Counted from the first letter of the stretch, positions 8,736 to 18,131 are shown. The stretch is 55,784 nucleotides of DNA from Acinetobacter parvus DSM 16617 = CIP 108168 (GCF_000368025.1 NZ_KB849207.1:72217-128000), one strand, 5' to 3'. Numbers and translations: made by a program. The notes: a model not told the origin generated them from the sequence alone.

Positions 8736-9638
8736 TTACTTTAAACTAAACCAATGATAAAAACCTTTCCAATACTTCACCTTTTCACTATTGCCTAAAA
8801 CCCTAAAAACAAATAATCTTTGTAAGATTGTAAGATATAAAATAAAATTAGAAATTTTAAAAGATTTTTTTGTTTTATGCTTTAAATAATATTTCTCTTT
8901 ACTCTCATAGGTCCAATCTAACTTTATACTTTTGAGGGATTCAGATGCCCCCTCTAAATGGATAATTTTACTTGATGGAACAATATATGTTTGATAACCA
9001 TTTGACCTTACTCGAAATAATAGATCAGTTTCCTCATAATACATAAAGAAACTCTCATCGAATCCGCCCAACTCATCAAATAATTTCTTTGAAATCATTA
9101 GATCTGCTCCAGAAATATTACCCTGAATCAATATTGGAGATTTTTCATAACAATAATTTAAATTCTTACCATATATAACTTTTGAAAAAATATTAAAGAA
9201 TAAAGTATCAATATCCAATAAAACTGATGGCATCAATCTTGTAAATGAGACTGTTGGGTGTAAATTAATATCACATAAATTTCCACCACATGCCCCAACT
9301 TTTGAGTTTTCATTTATAAATCTATATAATTCATAAATTGAATTATCAATGACAATAGTGTCTGAATTCAAAAAAAATAAGAATTTACCACTTGCAAATC
9401 TACTCCCAATGTTATTTGCGATTCCAAAACCACTATTAGAATCATTTAAAATTAAATTAACCTGAGGATATAATTTTTTTAATTGCTCAATCTCACGATT
9501 AGGTGAATTATTATCTACAACTATAATTTCATAAGTGATTTCCTCTGTATTTTTTATTACAGATTCAATACACTCCAAAACCAAATCATATGTGTTATAA
9601 TTAACAATAACAATTGAGACATCTTTAATATAATTCAA
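8736..9638 (-). CDS. Family 2 glycosyltransferase, rhamnosyltransferase (WbbL)-like
   Basis: This 300-residue GT-A enzyme opens with VSIVIVNYNTYDLVLECIESV, then VVDNNSPN, NSGFGIANNIG and FLNSDT (DxD equivalent). The segment GFDESFFMYYEETDLLFRVRSNGYQ near residue 195 (key residues Glu-Glu-Thr-Asp) and IIHLEGAS are those of WbbL/RfbF rhamnosyltransferases. With rmlBDAC in the same operon, transfer of L-rhamnose (or a derived deoxy-talose) is the best guess. It is separated from its neighbours by about 40-45 nt on each side and carries its own ribosome site. The donor is not proven. Confidence 0.83.
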   Translation of the reverse strand: MNYIKDVSIVIVNYNTYDLVLECIESVIKNTEEITYEIIVVDNNSPNREIEQLKKLYPQVNLILNDSNSGFGIANNIGSRFASGKFLFFLNSDTIVIDNSIYELYRFINENSKVGACGGNLCDINLHPTVSFTRLMPSVLLDIDTLFFNIFSKVIYGKNLNYCYEKSPILIQGNISGADLMISKKLFDELGGFDESFFMYYEETDLLFRVRSNGYQTYIVPSSKIIHLEGASESLKSIKLDWTYESKEKYYLKHKTKKSFKISNFILYLTILQRLFVFRVLGNSEKVKYWKGFYHWFSLK

Positions 9639-9678
9639 ATTTACTTCCTGACAAAGTTTAAATTAATTCAACTACAAA

Positions 9679-10782
9679 TTAAAAATCTGATTCCAGATAT
9701 TTATACAAGCTCTCAGCAATAATATTCCAATCAAAATTATGAGCAGCAAACCTTCTAATATCATCTGGATTTGGCAACTTAGTTTCATCATTCACAATTT
9801 TTTGTAATATTATTGCTAATTGATCAAAATCACCTATACTAAAAACCTCGCCAAATTCCAGATTATTCGTTACATCATATACAGGAGCTAAATCTGTTGA
9901 AACTATATAACAGCCATTCGAAATAGCTTCAGTCAAAACCAGAGGAAATCCTTCGCTATTTGATGTTAATACAAATACTTTTGCCTTCATATACTCTTGC
10001 AATAACATATCTCTATCATCAATATTGCCTAGAAAATAAACTTTATTTTTTAAACTTGGATTATTTGCATAAAATTTTTCTACCACATGATAAAATTTTT
10101 CATCAATTGGACCAATAAATTTAACCTTCCAATCATTTAAATCCATGTTTTCAAGAGCTCGTAAAAAAACTTCTGTATCCTTTTCTTTTGTACCTAGCCG
10201 CCCGACTGTAATAATAGTTTTTTCTTTTATGTTATTAAATTTATTAATATTTAAGAATCCATTTGGTAAGTACCTAGTTTTTAAATAACTTTCGTTATTC
10301 AAAAAAGTATTAAGTTTTTCTGACTCAACTGTCATTAATCCTACATGTTTTAAGATATAAGACTTAATACGAAATAAGAAATTTTTATTTGCAAATCTAT
10401 CAGAATTCAAAACCAACGAGTTCATATCTAGTTTAAAATAAAATTTTATCCTATTAAATGTTATTATTTTAAAAAAGAGGGCAGCAAAGAATTTTAGCCC
10501 CCCTTCATGAATGAACATAACTATATCATATTTTCTATAATTCCTTAACAGAAAAATAAATATATTGACACCCTGATACCTAGAAATTTTATTTATTTTT
10601 TTATATTTCACACCATCAAAATACTTTTTAAAAAATGGTAAATTTCTCTGATTTTCATAAAAAGAAATTGTCGTATCATAATAACCTTTTTTCTTCAAAG
10701 AATAAGGTATCATTCCAACATCTTTCATTAAATGAATATTTTCACCTTGCGGAAATATGCAAATAAATTGCTTTTTTTTCAT
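9679..10782 (-). CDS. Family 4 glycosyltransferase
   Basis: This is a 367-residue GT-B enzyme. The C-terminal donor half shows IITVGRLGTKEKDTEVFLRAL near residue 190, a spacer strand KVYFLGNI, and SNSEGFPLVLTEAISNGCYIVSTD near residue 275 with the two conserved Glu. The N-terminal half is unusual, with a long lysine- and phenylalanine-rich stretch. It should add one sugar to the repeat unit; donor and acceptor are unknown. The start overlaps the end of wzx by 4 nt (ATGA), so it is translated with the flippase. Confidence 0.83.
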   Translation of the reverse strand: MKKKQFICIFPQGENIHLMKDVGMIPYSLKKKGYYDTTISFYENQRNLPFFKKYFDGVKYKKINKISRYQGVNIFIFLLRNYRKYDIVMFIHEGGLKFFAALFFKIITFNRIKFYFKLDMNSLVLNSDRFANKNFLFRIKSYILKHVGLMTVESEKLNTFLNNESYLKTRYLPNGFLNINKFNNIKEKTIITVGRLGTKEKDTEVFLRALENMDLNDWKVKFIGPIDEKFYHVVEKFYANNPSLKNKVYFLGNIDDRDMLLQEYMKAKVFVLTSNSEGFPLVLTEAISNGCYIVSTDLAPVYDVTNNLEFGEVFSIGDFDQLAIILQKIVNDETKLPNPDDIRRFAAHNFDWNIIAESLYKYLESDF

Positions 10783-12314
10783 GTTTTATTTCCTCTAATT
10801 AAAGTAGATTTAATTAATTTAAATAACATATTAATTTCAGGTACTTTTAATATACAACCAAAAAAACCAACGAACACCAACGTTAATAACAATGAGTATA
10901 AAACTTCAACAAATAAGTTTAACACTACATTTTCTCCAAATGAAAACTTATATAATGAATAGATAAAATAAGCAAAAAATGCCGAGAGGATACATAGCAA
11001 ATAATAGCGAATCGTCTCTCTATAAATCATTGCTTTATCATATGGATAATGCATACACATATAAATTGCTGCAAAAAAATGTGCTAAGAAAAATGACAAA
11101 GGAAACACTTTCATACCCAGCCATTTCACTGTTATCGAATTAAAAAATATAACTACTATTTGTGCTAAAACTCCAGTAATAACATACAATTTAGCTTTAT
11201 TAACAGAAAGCATACTCATACCTAAAATAATGTATGAAAATACTCCAATTAATGAAATTGAAAATAATTTGCTCAATAAAATTATATCATTCATTTGCAC
11301 CGTATTAATTGCAGGACTTTTATATAATAAATAAAATACTGGTTCTGCTCCATTTATAAAAAAAACTATGAACAAAATCAAACCTAATAAACCTAATCGA
11401 TAACTCGCTAAAAATTCTCGATTATAGGTTTTAACATCATTATTGATAAATGCTTTGGTCAGGGTCGGTACAAGTATGGTTAAAACTATTGAAACGAGTA
11501 TACTATTTAGTAGATCTGGTATACGCCTTGAATAATCAATAATTGAGACAACTCCGACACCTAACGATGTTGCAATTGCTTTTTCAACAATACCATTCAA
11601 TTGGCCAATTAAATAAGGTACAAAAAATGGAAAAGAAAAAAGAAAAAATAACTTAAAGCCATCAAAAGTAAAATTTATGGGCCCTTTAAATACTGGTATA
11701 TTTAGTTTTATGATTTTATTTATTAAGAAAAAAAACAGTAGTATTGTACTTACATACAATGCTAATACAAGTGCTTTAATTCCTATGATCGGTGCTAAAA
11801 AAATAATTATAAAAATATTAATTAATTGCGTAAATAATGATGATATTTCAGGGATATAGTAAATTTCAAACGCATTCAATATAGAGCTTAAAATCATATT
11901 AAGTTGATTGAACAACAAAATAGGTGCCAAAAAACTAATCATACGCAACAAATTTTGAAATCCCGATTCATCAAATCCTGGTGCAATAATCCTAGCGACT
12001 AGATTAGGATACATAATAAGCGCTATCACTATTACACTAGAAATAATAAACATATATAAAATTAAGGATTTAGTATAGTTTATTGCAACTTCCTGTCCTT
12101 CTATCTCTTTAATAGCTACAAATTTTGCACGAAAAGTTTCATTGATTGGCCCCCAAACTGCTAAGCCAATCACACCAACAATCATTGAACCTATTAACCA
12201 AACATCATTGTCTAAGCTTACTCCAAAATATTTAGCAGTCAAAATTAATGTCAAAATTGATAAAGGTATTTTTAAGACCTTAAGCAAAAATAACGTAAGT
12301 GATTTTTTATACAT
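10779..12314 (-). CDS. wzx: Capsule repeat-unit flippase Wzx, MurJ/MviN-like
   Basis: This membrane protein of about 511 residues has roughly 12-14 hydrophobic segments, assigned to flipping the undecaprenyl-linked unit to the periplasm. Segments such as ISFLAPILLFNQLNMILSSILNAF and SRRIPDLLNSILVSIVLTILVPTL resemble the MurJ/MviN branch of the MOP superfamily more than the classic PST-type Wzx. I chose the ATG at 12314 (MYKKSL); a GTG at 12323 in the same frame is possible. Neither start has a strong ribosome site. The gene follows rmlC with almost no gap. The true lipid II flippase murJ is present separately at 22.4-24.0 kb, which favours a capsule role here. Confidence 0.8.
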   Translation of the reverse strand: MYKKSLTLFLLKVLKIPLSILTLILTAKYFGVSLDNDVWLIGSMIVGVIGLAVWGPINETFRAKFVAIKEIEGQEVAINYTKSLILYMFIISSVIVIALIMYPNLVARIIAPGFDESGFQNLLRMISFLAPILLFNQLNMILSSILNAFEIYYIPEISSLFTQLINIFIIIFLAPIIGIKALVLALYVSTILLFFFLINKIIKLNIPVFKGPINFTFDGFKLFFLFSFPFFVPYLIGQLNGIVEKAIATSLGVGVVSIIDYSRRIPDLLNSILVSIVLTILVPTLTKAFINNDVKTYNREFLASYRLGLLGLILFIVFFINGAEPVFYLLYKSPAINTVQMNDIILLSKLFSISLIGVFSYIILGMSMLSVNKAKLYVITGVLAQIVVIFFNSITVKWLGMKVFPLSFFLAHFFAAIYMCMHYPYDKAMIYRETIRYYLLCILSAFFAYFIYSLYKFSFGENVVLNLFVEVLYSLLLTLVFVGFFGCILKVPEINMLFKLIKSTLIRGNKT

Positions 12315-12325
12315 GGAATTCACAT

Positions 12326-12880
12326 CTAGAGTGAAATAAATTTATCAGCAAATTTATCCTTATCACTTACTATAACTTCATTAACATTGTGAATTGGCCA
12401 TTTAATACCTAAGTCTAGATCATTCCAAATAATGCTTCTCTCGCACTCTTTAGAGTAATAATTCGTCGTTTTATATAAGAACTGAGTATTATCTTCTAAT
12501 GCTATAAAGCCATGTGCAAATCCCTCAGGAATCCAGAACATAGTTTTATTTTCCGCACTCAACTCTACTCCCACCCATTCCCCATAAGTTTTAGAGTTTG
12601 GGCGAATATCGACAGCCACATCCCAAACTTTACCTTGAACAACACGAACTAATTTACCTTGAGCATATGGTTCGCGCTGAAAATGCAAACCTCTCAACAC
12701 CCCTTTTTGCGAACAGGAATGATTGTCCTGCACAAATGTTGGAATAGGTAAATTTAACGCTTTTAATGCAGCGTCAAAACGCTGTTGATTAAAGCTTTCC
12801 ATAAACCAGCCACGATCATCCCCAAATACTTGTGGATGAAGTACTAATAAACCGTCGAGTTTTGTTTTTTCCACTCTCAT
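12326..12880 (-). CDS. rmlC: dTDP-4-dehydrorhamnose 3,5-epimerase
   Basis: This is the third step of dTDP-L-rhamnose synthesis, epimerising dTDP-4-keto-6-deoxy-glucose at C3 and C5. The 184 residues form a cupin. The catalytic His is in GVLRGLHFQ near residue 62, followed by KLVRVVQGKVWDVAVDIRPNS, and the Tyr/Trp-containing IPEGFAHGFIAL near 118. Length is normal. The start overlaps rmlA by 4 nt, and the downstream flippase begins about 11 nt beyond the stop. It acts in the cytoplasm. Confidence 0.95.
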   Translation of the reverse strand: MRVEKTKLDGLLVLHPQVFGDDRGWFMESFNQQRFDAALKALNLPIPTFVQDNHSCSQKGVLRGLHFQREPYAQGKLVRVVQGKVWDVAVDIRPNSKTYGEWVGVELSAENKTMFWIPEGFAHGFIALEDNTQFLYKTTNYYSKECERSIIWNDLDLGIKWPIHNVNEVIVSDKDKFADKFISL

Positions 12881-13761
12881 TTTAGTTCATCCAATAATTT
12901 CAATAAGTATTGACCATAATCTGTTTTTCTAAGTGCTTCTGCACTTTCCTTAAGTTTTTCTTTTGAAATCCAACCTTGCTGAAAACTAATTTCTTCTAAA
13001 CACGCAACTTTTAGCGATTGACGTTTTTCAATGGTATACACAAACTGACCTGCTTCTAGAAGAGATTCATGGGTTCCCGTATCTAGCCATGCAAAACCAC
13101 GCCCAAGTAATTCAACATTGAGTGAGCCATCTTTCAAATAGGCATTATTAATATCTGTGATTTCTAACTCACCACGTGCGGATGGTTTGACCTGTTTAGC
13201 AAACTCAACAACCCGATTATCATAGAAATATAAACCAGTTACTGCATAAGGTGATTTTGGTTTGATTGGCTTTTCTTCAATACTCAGTACTTTACCAGTT
13301 AGATCAAACTCTACTACACCAAAACGCTCTGGATCAGTGACATGGTAACCAAAAACTGTTGCACCTTTTTCAAGGTTATTGGCTGCCTTTAATTGCTTAC
13401 TAAAATTTTGACCATAATAAATATTGTCGCCCAAGATTAAGCAAACGTGATCATTTCCTATAAATTCTTCGCCAAGAATAAACGCTTGCGCAAGTCCATC
13501 TGGTGAAGGCTGTTCTTTATAACTTAACTCAATACCAAACTGCGAACCATCGCCAAGCAACTTTTCAAAGTTTGGTAAGTCTTCAGGCGTCGAAATAATT
13601 AAAATCTCACGAATATTTGCCAACATCAATACAGATAATGGATAGTAAATCATGGGTTTATCATAAATTGGTAAAAGCTGCTTAGATACACCTTTAGTAA
13701 TAGGATGTAAGCGTGTGCCTGAACCACCTGCCAATATAATACCTTTACGCTTTATGCTCAT
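12877..13761 (-). CDS. rmlA: Glucose-1-phosphate thymidylyltransferase
   Basis: This is the first enzyme of the dTDP-rhamnose route, making dTDP-glucose from dTTP and glucose-1-phosphate. The 294 residues carry the nucleotidyltransferase signature GGSGTRLHPITKGVSKQLLP at residues 11-30, the metal site LILGDNIYYG near 110, and EEKPIKPKSPYAVTGLYFYD near 165. Length and motifs are those of RmlA. Overlaps of 4 nt with both rmlD and rmlC show a tightly coupled operon. Confidence 0.96.
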   Translation of the reverse strand: MSIKRKGIILAGGSGTRLHPITKGVSKQLLPIYDKPMIYYPLSVLMLANIREILIISTPEDLPNFEKLLGDGSQFGIELSYKEQPSPDGLAQAFILGEEFIGNDHVCLILGDNIYYGQNFSKQLKAANNLEKGATVFGYHVTDPERFGVVEFDLTGKVLSIEEKPIKPKSPYAVTGLYFYDNRVVEFAKQVKPSARGELEITDINNAYLKDGSLNVELLGRGFAWLDTGTHESLLEAGQFVYTIEKRQSLKVACLEEISFQQGWISKEKLKESAEALRKTDYGQYLLKLLDELK

Positions 13762-14651
13762 TTATGAAATACCTCAATTACTGTTCTTTGTACATATACT
13801 TTCCAATCTGGCAAATAGATTTGAAAAGCATGTTGAATTTTTTGATTATTTAAACGTGAATTATGTGGACGTTTAGCTGGTGTCGGATATGCTGCTGTTG
13901 GAATCGGATTAACTTGTTGAATGGCTAAATTCACACCTAAGTTTTTTGCTTGCTCAAATATATAGTTTGCATACTCAAACCACGATGTTTCCCCACTAGC
14001 AACCAAATGGTAAATACCAATTTTAGTTTGATCTCGTAATGTCTGCACAATCGCATGAGCACTTACATCCGCAATTAGCTCAGCTGACGTTGGAGCACCA
14101 ATTTGATCATCAATAATAGATAATTCTTCACGCTGCTGAGATAGAGCAAGCATTGTTTTTAAAAAGTTTGTACCTTTTTGTGCAAAAACCCATGATGTTC
14201 GAAATATCAAGTAATTGCACTGAGCATTTTGAATAGCCTGCTCCCCTAATGCCTTAGTTTGACCATATGCATTCAAGGGTTTCAGTACATCTGTTTCATT
14301 AAATATTGATGTACCTTCACCATCAAAAACATAATCTGTCGAATAATGCACTAAAAGTGCCTTAATTTGAGCACAAGCCTCAGCTATCTTCCCTACTGCC
14401 ACATAATTAATGAGATTAGCCATATCTTGTTCTGTTTCAGCCAAATCTACAGCAGTATAAGCACTTGCATTCACAACAACATTTGGCGCTATATCTACAA
14501 TAGTTTGATAAATTTGATCAGGCTTACTTAAATCACCACACCATTGATTTAAACCATTTCGATCAAGTGAAATCACCTCACCCAATGGCGCAAGGGAACG
14601 CTGAAGCTCCCAACCAACTTGTCCATTTTTTCCAAGCAATAAGATTTTCAT
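13758..14651 (-). CDS. rmlD: dTDP-4-dehydrorhamnose reductase
   Basis: This is the last step of dTDP-L-rhamnose synthesis, an NAD(P)H-dependent reduction at C4. The 297-residue SDR shows GKNGQVGWELQRSL near residue 7, NASAYTAVDLAE near 60, the catalytic YSTDYVFDG near 105 and YGQTKALGE (YxxxK) near 129. The C-terminal RPHNSRLNNQKI is typical. Start and stop overlap with rmlB (1 nt) and rmlA (4 nt). Confidence 0.95.
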   Translation of the reverse strand: MKILLLGKNGQVGWELQRSLAPLGEVISLDRNGLNQWCGDLSKPDQIYQTIVDIAPNVVVNASAYTAVDLAETEQDMANLINYVAVGKIAEACAQIKALLVHYSTDYVFDGEGTSIFNETDVLKPLNAYGQTKALGEQAIQNAQCNYLIFRTSWVFAQKGTNFLKTMLALSQQREELSIIDDQIGAPTSAELIADVSAHAIVQTLRDQTKIGIYHLVASGETSWFEYANYIFEQAKNLGVNLAIQQVNPIPTAAYPTPAKRPHNSRLNNQKIQHAFQIYLPDWKVYVQRTVIEVFHK

Positions 14652-15715
14652 TACTTAGCCTTGTATTGTTTTTCTAACCAAGATTGGTATTCCCCACTTT
14701 GAATATGAGCAACCCACTCCTGATTATTTAAATACCACTCTACCGTTTTACGGATTCCAGTTTCAAATGTTTCCGTTGGTGTCCAGCCTAATTCATTTTG
14801 AATTTTTGTAGCATCAATCGCATAGCGTAAGTCATGACCAGGGCGGTCTTTTACAAATGTAATCAGTGATTCATAAGTTTGACCATTGGCTTGTGGCTTT
14901 AACTCATCCAAAATCTTACAAATAGTTTTGACCACTTCTATATTCTGTTTTTCGTTATGGCCACCAATATTATAAGTTTCGCCCACCACTCCTTGTGTCA
15001 CCACTTGGTATAATGCACGAGCATGGTCTTCAACAAATAGCCAATCACGAATTTGATCACCTTTTCCATAAATAGGTAAAGGTTTTCCATCCAAAGCATT
15101 TAGGATAACGAGTGGAATCAGCTTTTCAGGAAAATGATAGGGTCCATAGTTGTTCGAACAATTGGTCACTATTGTTGGTAAACCATACGTTCTTTGCCAT
15201 GCTCGCACTAAGTGATCAGAACTCGCCTTACTTGCTGAGTATGGAGAACTAGGCGCATAAGATGTGGTTTCAGTAAATAAATCTGTTGTACCTTCCAAAT
15301 CTCCATAAACTTCATCTGTTGAAATATGATGAAAACGAAAATGAGTCTTTTTACTTTCTTCAAGCCCTTGCCAATACTGACGCGCTGCTTCTAATAAGGT
15401 ATAAGTGCCCACAATATTGGTTTGGATAAATGCTGTCGGCCCATCAATTGAGCGATCCACATGAGACTCTGCCGCTAAATGCATCACAACATCAGGTTTG
15501 AACATAGTGAAAACGTCTGCTAATTTATCAGCATCACAAATATCAACTTGTTGAAATTGATAACGAGGATTTCCACTAATTTCATTTAATGATTCTAAAT
15601 TACCTGCATAAGTAAGTTTATCTAGATTTAAAACTTCATCATCCGTATTTTTTATGATGTGACGTACCACAGCCGAACCAATGAATCCAGCCCCTCCGGT
15701 TAATAGTATTCTCAT
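14651..15715 (-). CDS. rmlB: dTDP-glucose 4,6-dehydratase
   Basis: This is the second step of the rhamnose pathway, converting dTDP-glucose to dTDP-4-keto-6-deoxy-glucose with bound NAD. Motifs are GGAGFIGSAVVRHI at the N-terminus, HLAAESHVDRSID, HISTDEVYGDLEG and YSASKASSDHLVRAW, including the catalytic Thr-Asp-Glu and Tyr-x3-Lys. I chose the ATG at 15715 (MRILLTGG); an ATG four codons upstream (15727) is equally readable. It is the first gene of the leftward capsule transcript, whose promoter must lie in the IS-scarred spacer to its right. Confidence 0.95.
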   Translation of the reverse strand: MRILLTGGAGFIGSAVVRHIIKNTDDEVLNLDKLTYAGNLESLNEISGNPRYQFQQVDICDADKLADVFTMFKPDVVMHLAAESHVDRSIDGPTAFIQTNIVGTYTLLEAARQYWQGLEESKKTHFRFHHISTDEVYGDLEGTTDLFTETTSYAPSSPYSASKASSDHLVRAWQRTYGLPTIVTNCSNNYGPYHFPEKLIPLVILNALDGKPLPIYGKGDQIRDWLFVEDHARALYQVVTQGVVGETYNIGGHNEKQNIEVVKTICKILDELKPQANGQTYESLITFVKDRPGHDLRYAIDATKIQNELGWTPTETFETGIRKTVEWYLNNQEWVAHIQSGEYQSWLEKQYKAK

Positions 15716-15996
15716 ATTTTCTACCATAATCTTAAAATTCGACTATCTTACTCATTTAACATTAAATTATTTAGATATTAAAGTTACAAAATATTTTTAA
15801 CACAACTAAAATTCATGCAACTAAATCCTATTTTTTTTGCATGATATCACAAATCCACGCACTTTGTTAGAACGTACCCAGAATATTTTCTATGCAAAAG
15901 TAGCCTTAAAAAGGTTAAATTAATGAACTGAAGACTCGTATTTAGGTGCTTTTCAGAGTTTTTCCAGAGCCTTCTACATTTTTCTAACCAAGCAAA
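15716..15996. other. Leader spacer of the leftward capsule operon, no gene
   Basis: This AT-rich stretch lies between rmlB and the transposase remnants. I see no protein or RNA gene. It should hold the promoter of the rml-capsule operon, but no -10/-35 pair stands out clearly. I looked for a JUMPstart/ops-like element and did not see one. Confidence 0.5.
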
Positions 15997-16500
15997 TTAT
16001 CTTTCCACAACCCAGCGTTGTGGAATGACTGCAAATTTATGCAATTCACTTGTTTTAGCTACATCAACTGGGGATCCGATTAAATTATTAACAGCCAAAG
16101 AAAAGGGTTCACCTGTGTAACCGCCATCAACAAGTACAACCTATACATTTTGTAAGCTATCTTTATGCAAAGTTATAGTATCTAACGCACCTTGACGATC
16201 TGTTTTATCTGCTGTCGTAACCAATATTCCATGCGGGAGACCTTCAGTATCAACAATAATATGTCTTTTAATGCCTGAATTTTTTTACCAGCATCATACC
16301 CTTTATCACGTGCAGTATCTGTGTTTTTTACACTTTGTGAATCAATCATGATAAAGCTCGTTTGTTCTTTCCGTCCATTGTTGATACGGGCCTCGCCAAC
16401 TACATTTTTTTAAAGCTTGCTCAAGTATGCTAGGTTCAGTTTCTGAAGACTTTTTATTCCAAATCGAGAAGTGATCCTAGACAGTATCGTGGACAACCGA
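15997..16500 (-). pseudogene. Decayed IS5-family transposase fragment
   Basis: Read on the minus strand in three frames this gives a DDE transposase of the IS5 superfamily. The pieces are DHFSIWNKKSSETEP, then VGEARINNGRKEQTSF and IMIDSQSVKNTDTARD with GYDAGKK, then GIKRHIIVDTEGLPHGIL, VVLVDGGYTGEPF and FAVIPQRWVVER. The conserved Asp of MIDSQS and of VDGGYTG and the Glu of VVER are all visible. The copy is dead: there is an in-frame TAG at 16477-16479 where Tyr is expected before DHFSIW, a second TAG at 16141-16143, at least two frameshifts, and a stop right after VVER. The N-terminus is gone. Confidence 0.82.
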
Positions 16501-16650
16501 TCCCTCTAAATTCTTGAAATATTTCTGTTCAAAGGCTTCTGGACTTAACCAGCCATTTGCAGAATGCCTTCTGATTCGATTGTAGTAAACTTCAATATAC
16601 TCAAACAAGATAGCATTTGCCTCTTTTCTCCTAGAAAATACACTGCCATG
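16501..16650 (-). pseudogene. IS3-family OrfB C-terminal fragment
   Basis: On the minus strand this gives HGSVFSRRKEANAILF, EYIEVYYNRIRRHSANG and WLSPEAFEQKYFKNLEG, the standard end of an IS3-family integrase. Nothing of the catalytic core remains; upstream codons lose similarity and reach a stop. It is not the same IS as the one at the left edge, whose end reads YNTIRPHSSLNKATP. It runs in frame straight into the IS5 fragment, so the two relics are fused by deletion or nested insertion. Confidence 0.8.
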
Positions 16651-17035
16651 TACTACAGATATCCTTTATGAGTATTATTTGTAGAATTGTATTTTTCCAA
16701 TAAGCAATAAGCTTTAGCTATGTAAAATTTTTAGCTTACTATTGGAATAGTAAGCTTAACTCTTGTCCTTATAGGTAACTTTGTCTTTAACAGCAGAGTT
16801 ACCTTTTCTGTTCCCTAAAGATGTTTAGCTGTCCAACTAAATGGAGAATAGGTGTCTACGTTTACTGTCCACTCAGTGTTCACTTAATTAAGAATATGCA
16901 ATATGCTTTAGAGCCAGCGAAAAGAGTATTATGCTTTTCTGTTCTTTTCAGCTAAAATTACCTCGCCTCAGGTTTTCTTGTCATTAGCATAGAATTAGGG
17001 TTCATTAGATAAAATACAATTAACAAGGGTTTCAT
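16651..17035. other. Upstream region of wza, no gene
   Basis: About 385 nt of AT-rich sequence between the IS3 relic and wza. No ORF of note. It holds a near-perfect 24-bp palindrome (listed separately) and should contain the wza promoter. A ribosome site (AAGGGT, about 7 nt before the GTG start) is visible at the end. Confidence 0.5.
16733..16756. promoter_or_regulatory. 24-bp inverted repeat upstream of wza
   Basis: The arms AGCTTACTATT (16733-16743) and AATAGTAAGCT (16746-16756) are exact reverse complements around GG. It lies about 280 nt before wza, between the IS relic and the export genes. There is no T-run on either side long enough for a terminator, so a protein-binding site is possible. 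A related half sequence (CCAATAAGCAATAAGCT) occurs just to the left. Confidence 0.45.
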
Positions 17036-18130
17036 GTGAAGTATTATCAGCTTTTCTCAATTCTTACAATCAGCATTAGTACAGTAAGTTGCGCGATCAC
17101 TTCGGGTCTGCAGACATACGACCTACCAAACCAAGGTTCTTATAAAACAGATGAAGGTGCTGAGCTTTCTGTTGTGCAATTGACTCAAGAAAACCTTCCA
17201 ACCTTGGCTCTTTCTCAAATAAACTCTTCGGCAAATTTAAATGAGCTGTTTAATATAAAACATACCTTATATCGTTTAAGTTCAGGGGATATTTTATCCA
17301 TACAGCTTTGGGCTTACCCAGAAATTACTCCACCCTTTCAAGATGCAACCAATATCAAAGCTGCAGGTTATCCAATTGGCAGTGATGGCAACCTTTACCT
17401 CCCTTTAGTTGGGAGAGTTCATGCTGCGGGAAAAACTGTTTCAGAACTAAACCAAATACTCAGAACACAATTTTCTCATTATTTAAAAACACCTGATGTA
17501 CTCGTTCGTGTAATATCCTACGAAGGGAAGCGTTATTTTGTGAATGGTCAAGTTATGAGAAGCGGGCAATATACCTTGAATGATCAGCCTGTTAGCATTT
17601 ACACTGCTTTAGGTATGGCCGGCGGTGTCAATACCGAGACAGGCGATAACACAGCTATTCAACTGATTCGTAATGGCCGAACATTTAATCTTAATAGTAT
17701 TGAGCTTGAGAAACGCGGATATTCCTTACATCAATTATTGATTCAACCTAACGATACAATTTTTGTAAACACAAAACAAAATCAAAAGTTGTATGTTATG
17801 GGTGAATCAAATAAAAGCCAGGCACTTACTTTACGTGATCAGGGCATGACCTTAAGTGATGTATTGGGTGAAAGTGAAGGTATTAACCCTTATTCTGCAA
17901 GTGCTGCACGTATTTTTGTGATGCGTACAGATTTAAATACTAAAACCTCTACAATTTATCATTTGAACTTAAGCAGCTTAGGCAATTTAGCTTTAGCCAA
18001 TCAATTTCAGATGCAAAAAAATGATATTGTATATATCGATGCAACGGGGCTTACACGCTGGCAACGTATCATGAATCAAATTGTGCCTTTCTCGAGTGCA
18101 CTTTACACATTTGACCAGTTAGGTAAATAG
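17036..18130 (+). CDS. wza: Capsule outer-membrane export lipoprotein Wza
   Basis: Wza forms the octameric outer-membrane channel for capsule export. The 364 residues start at a GTG with AAGGGT upstream. A lipoprotein signal ends at ISTVSC (Cys about residue 19). The polysaccharide export domain follows (YRLSSGDILSIQLWAYPE near residue 80, IGSDGNLYLPLVGRVHAAGKTV near 120), then two SLBB-like domains (GQVMRSGQYTLNDQPVSIYTALGMAGGV near 178; MGESNKSQALTLRDQGMTLSDVLGES near 255), and a C-terminal helix with Trp (TRWQRIMNQIVP) that in the family crosses the outer membrane. It is the first gene of the rightward wza-wzb-wzc operon; wzb follows after 1 nt. Confidence 0.95.
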   Translation: MKYYQLFSILTISISTVSCAITSGLQTYDLPNQGSYKTDEGAELSVVQLTQENLPTLALSQINSSANLNELFNIKHTLYRLSSGDILSIQLWAYPEITPPFQDATNIKAAGYPIGSDGNLYLPLVGRVHAAGKTVSELNQILRTQFSHYLKTPDVLVRVISYEGKRYFVNGQVMRSGQYTLNDQPVSIYTALGMAGGVNTETGDNTAIQLIRNGRTFNLNSIELEKRGYSLHQLLIQPNDTIFVNTKQNQKLYVMGESNKSQALTLRDQGMTLSDVLGESEGINPYSASAARIFVMRTDLNTKTSTIYHLNLSSLGNLALANQFQMQKNDIVYIDATGLTRWQRIMNQIVPFSSALYTFDQLGK

Positions 18131-18131
18131 C

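Noticed and set aside
15716..17035. JUMPstart/ops-type antitermination site before the capsule operons
   Set aside because: No GGCGGTAG-type sequence was seen in either direction.
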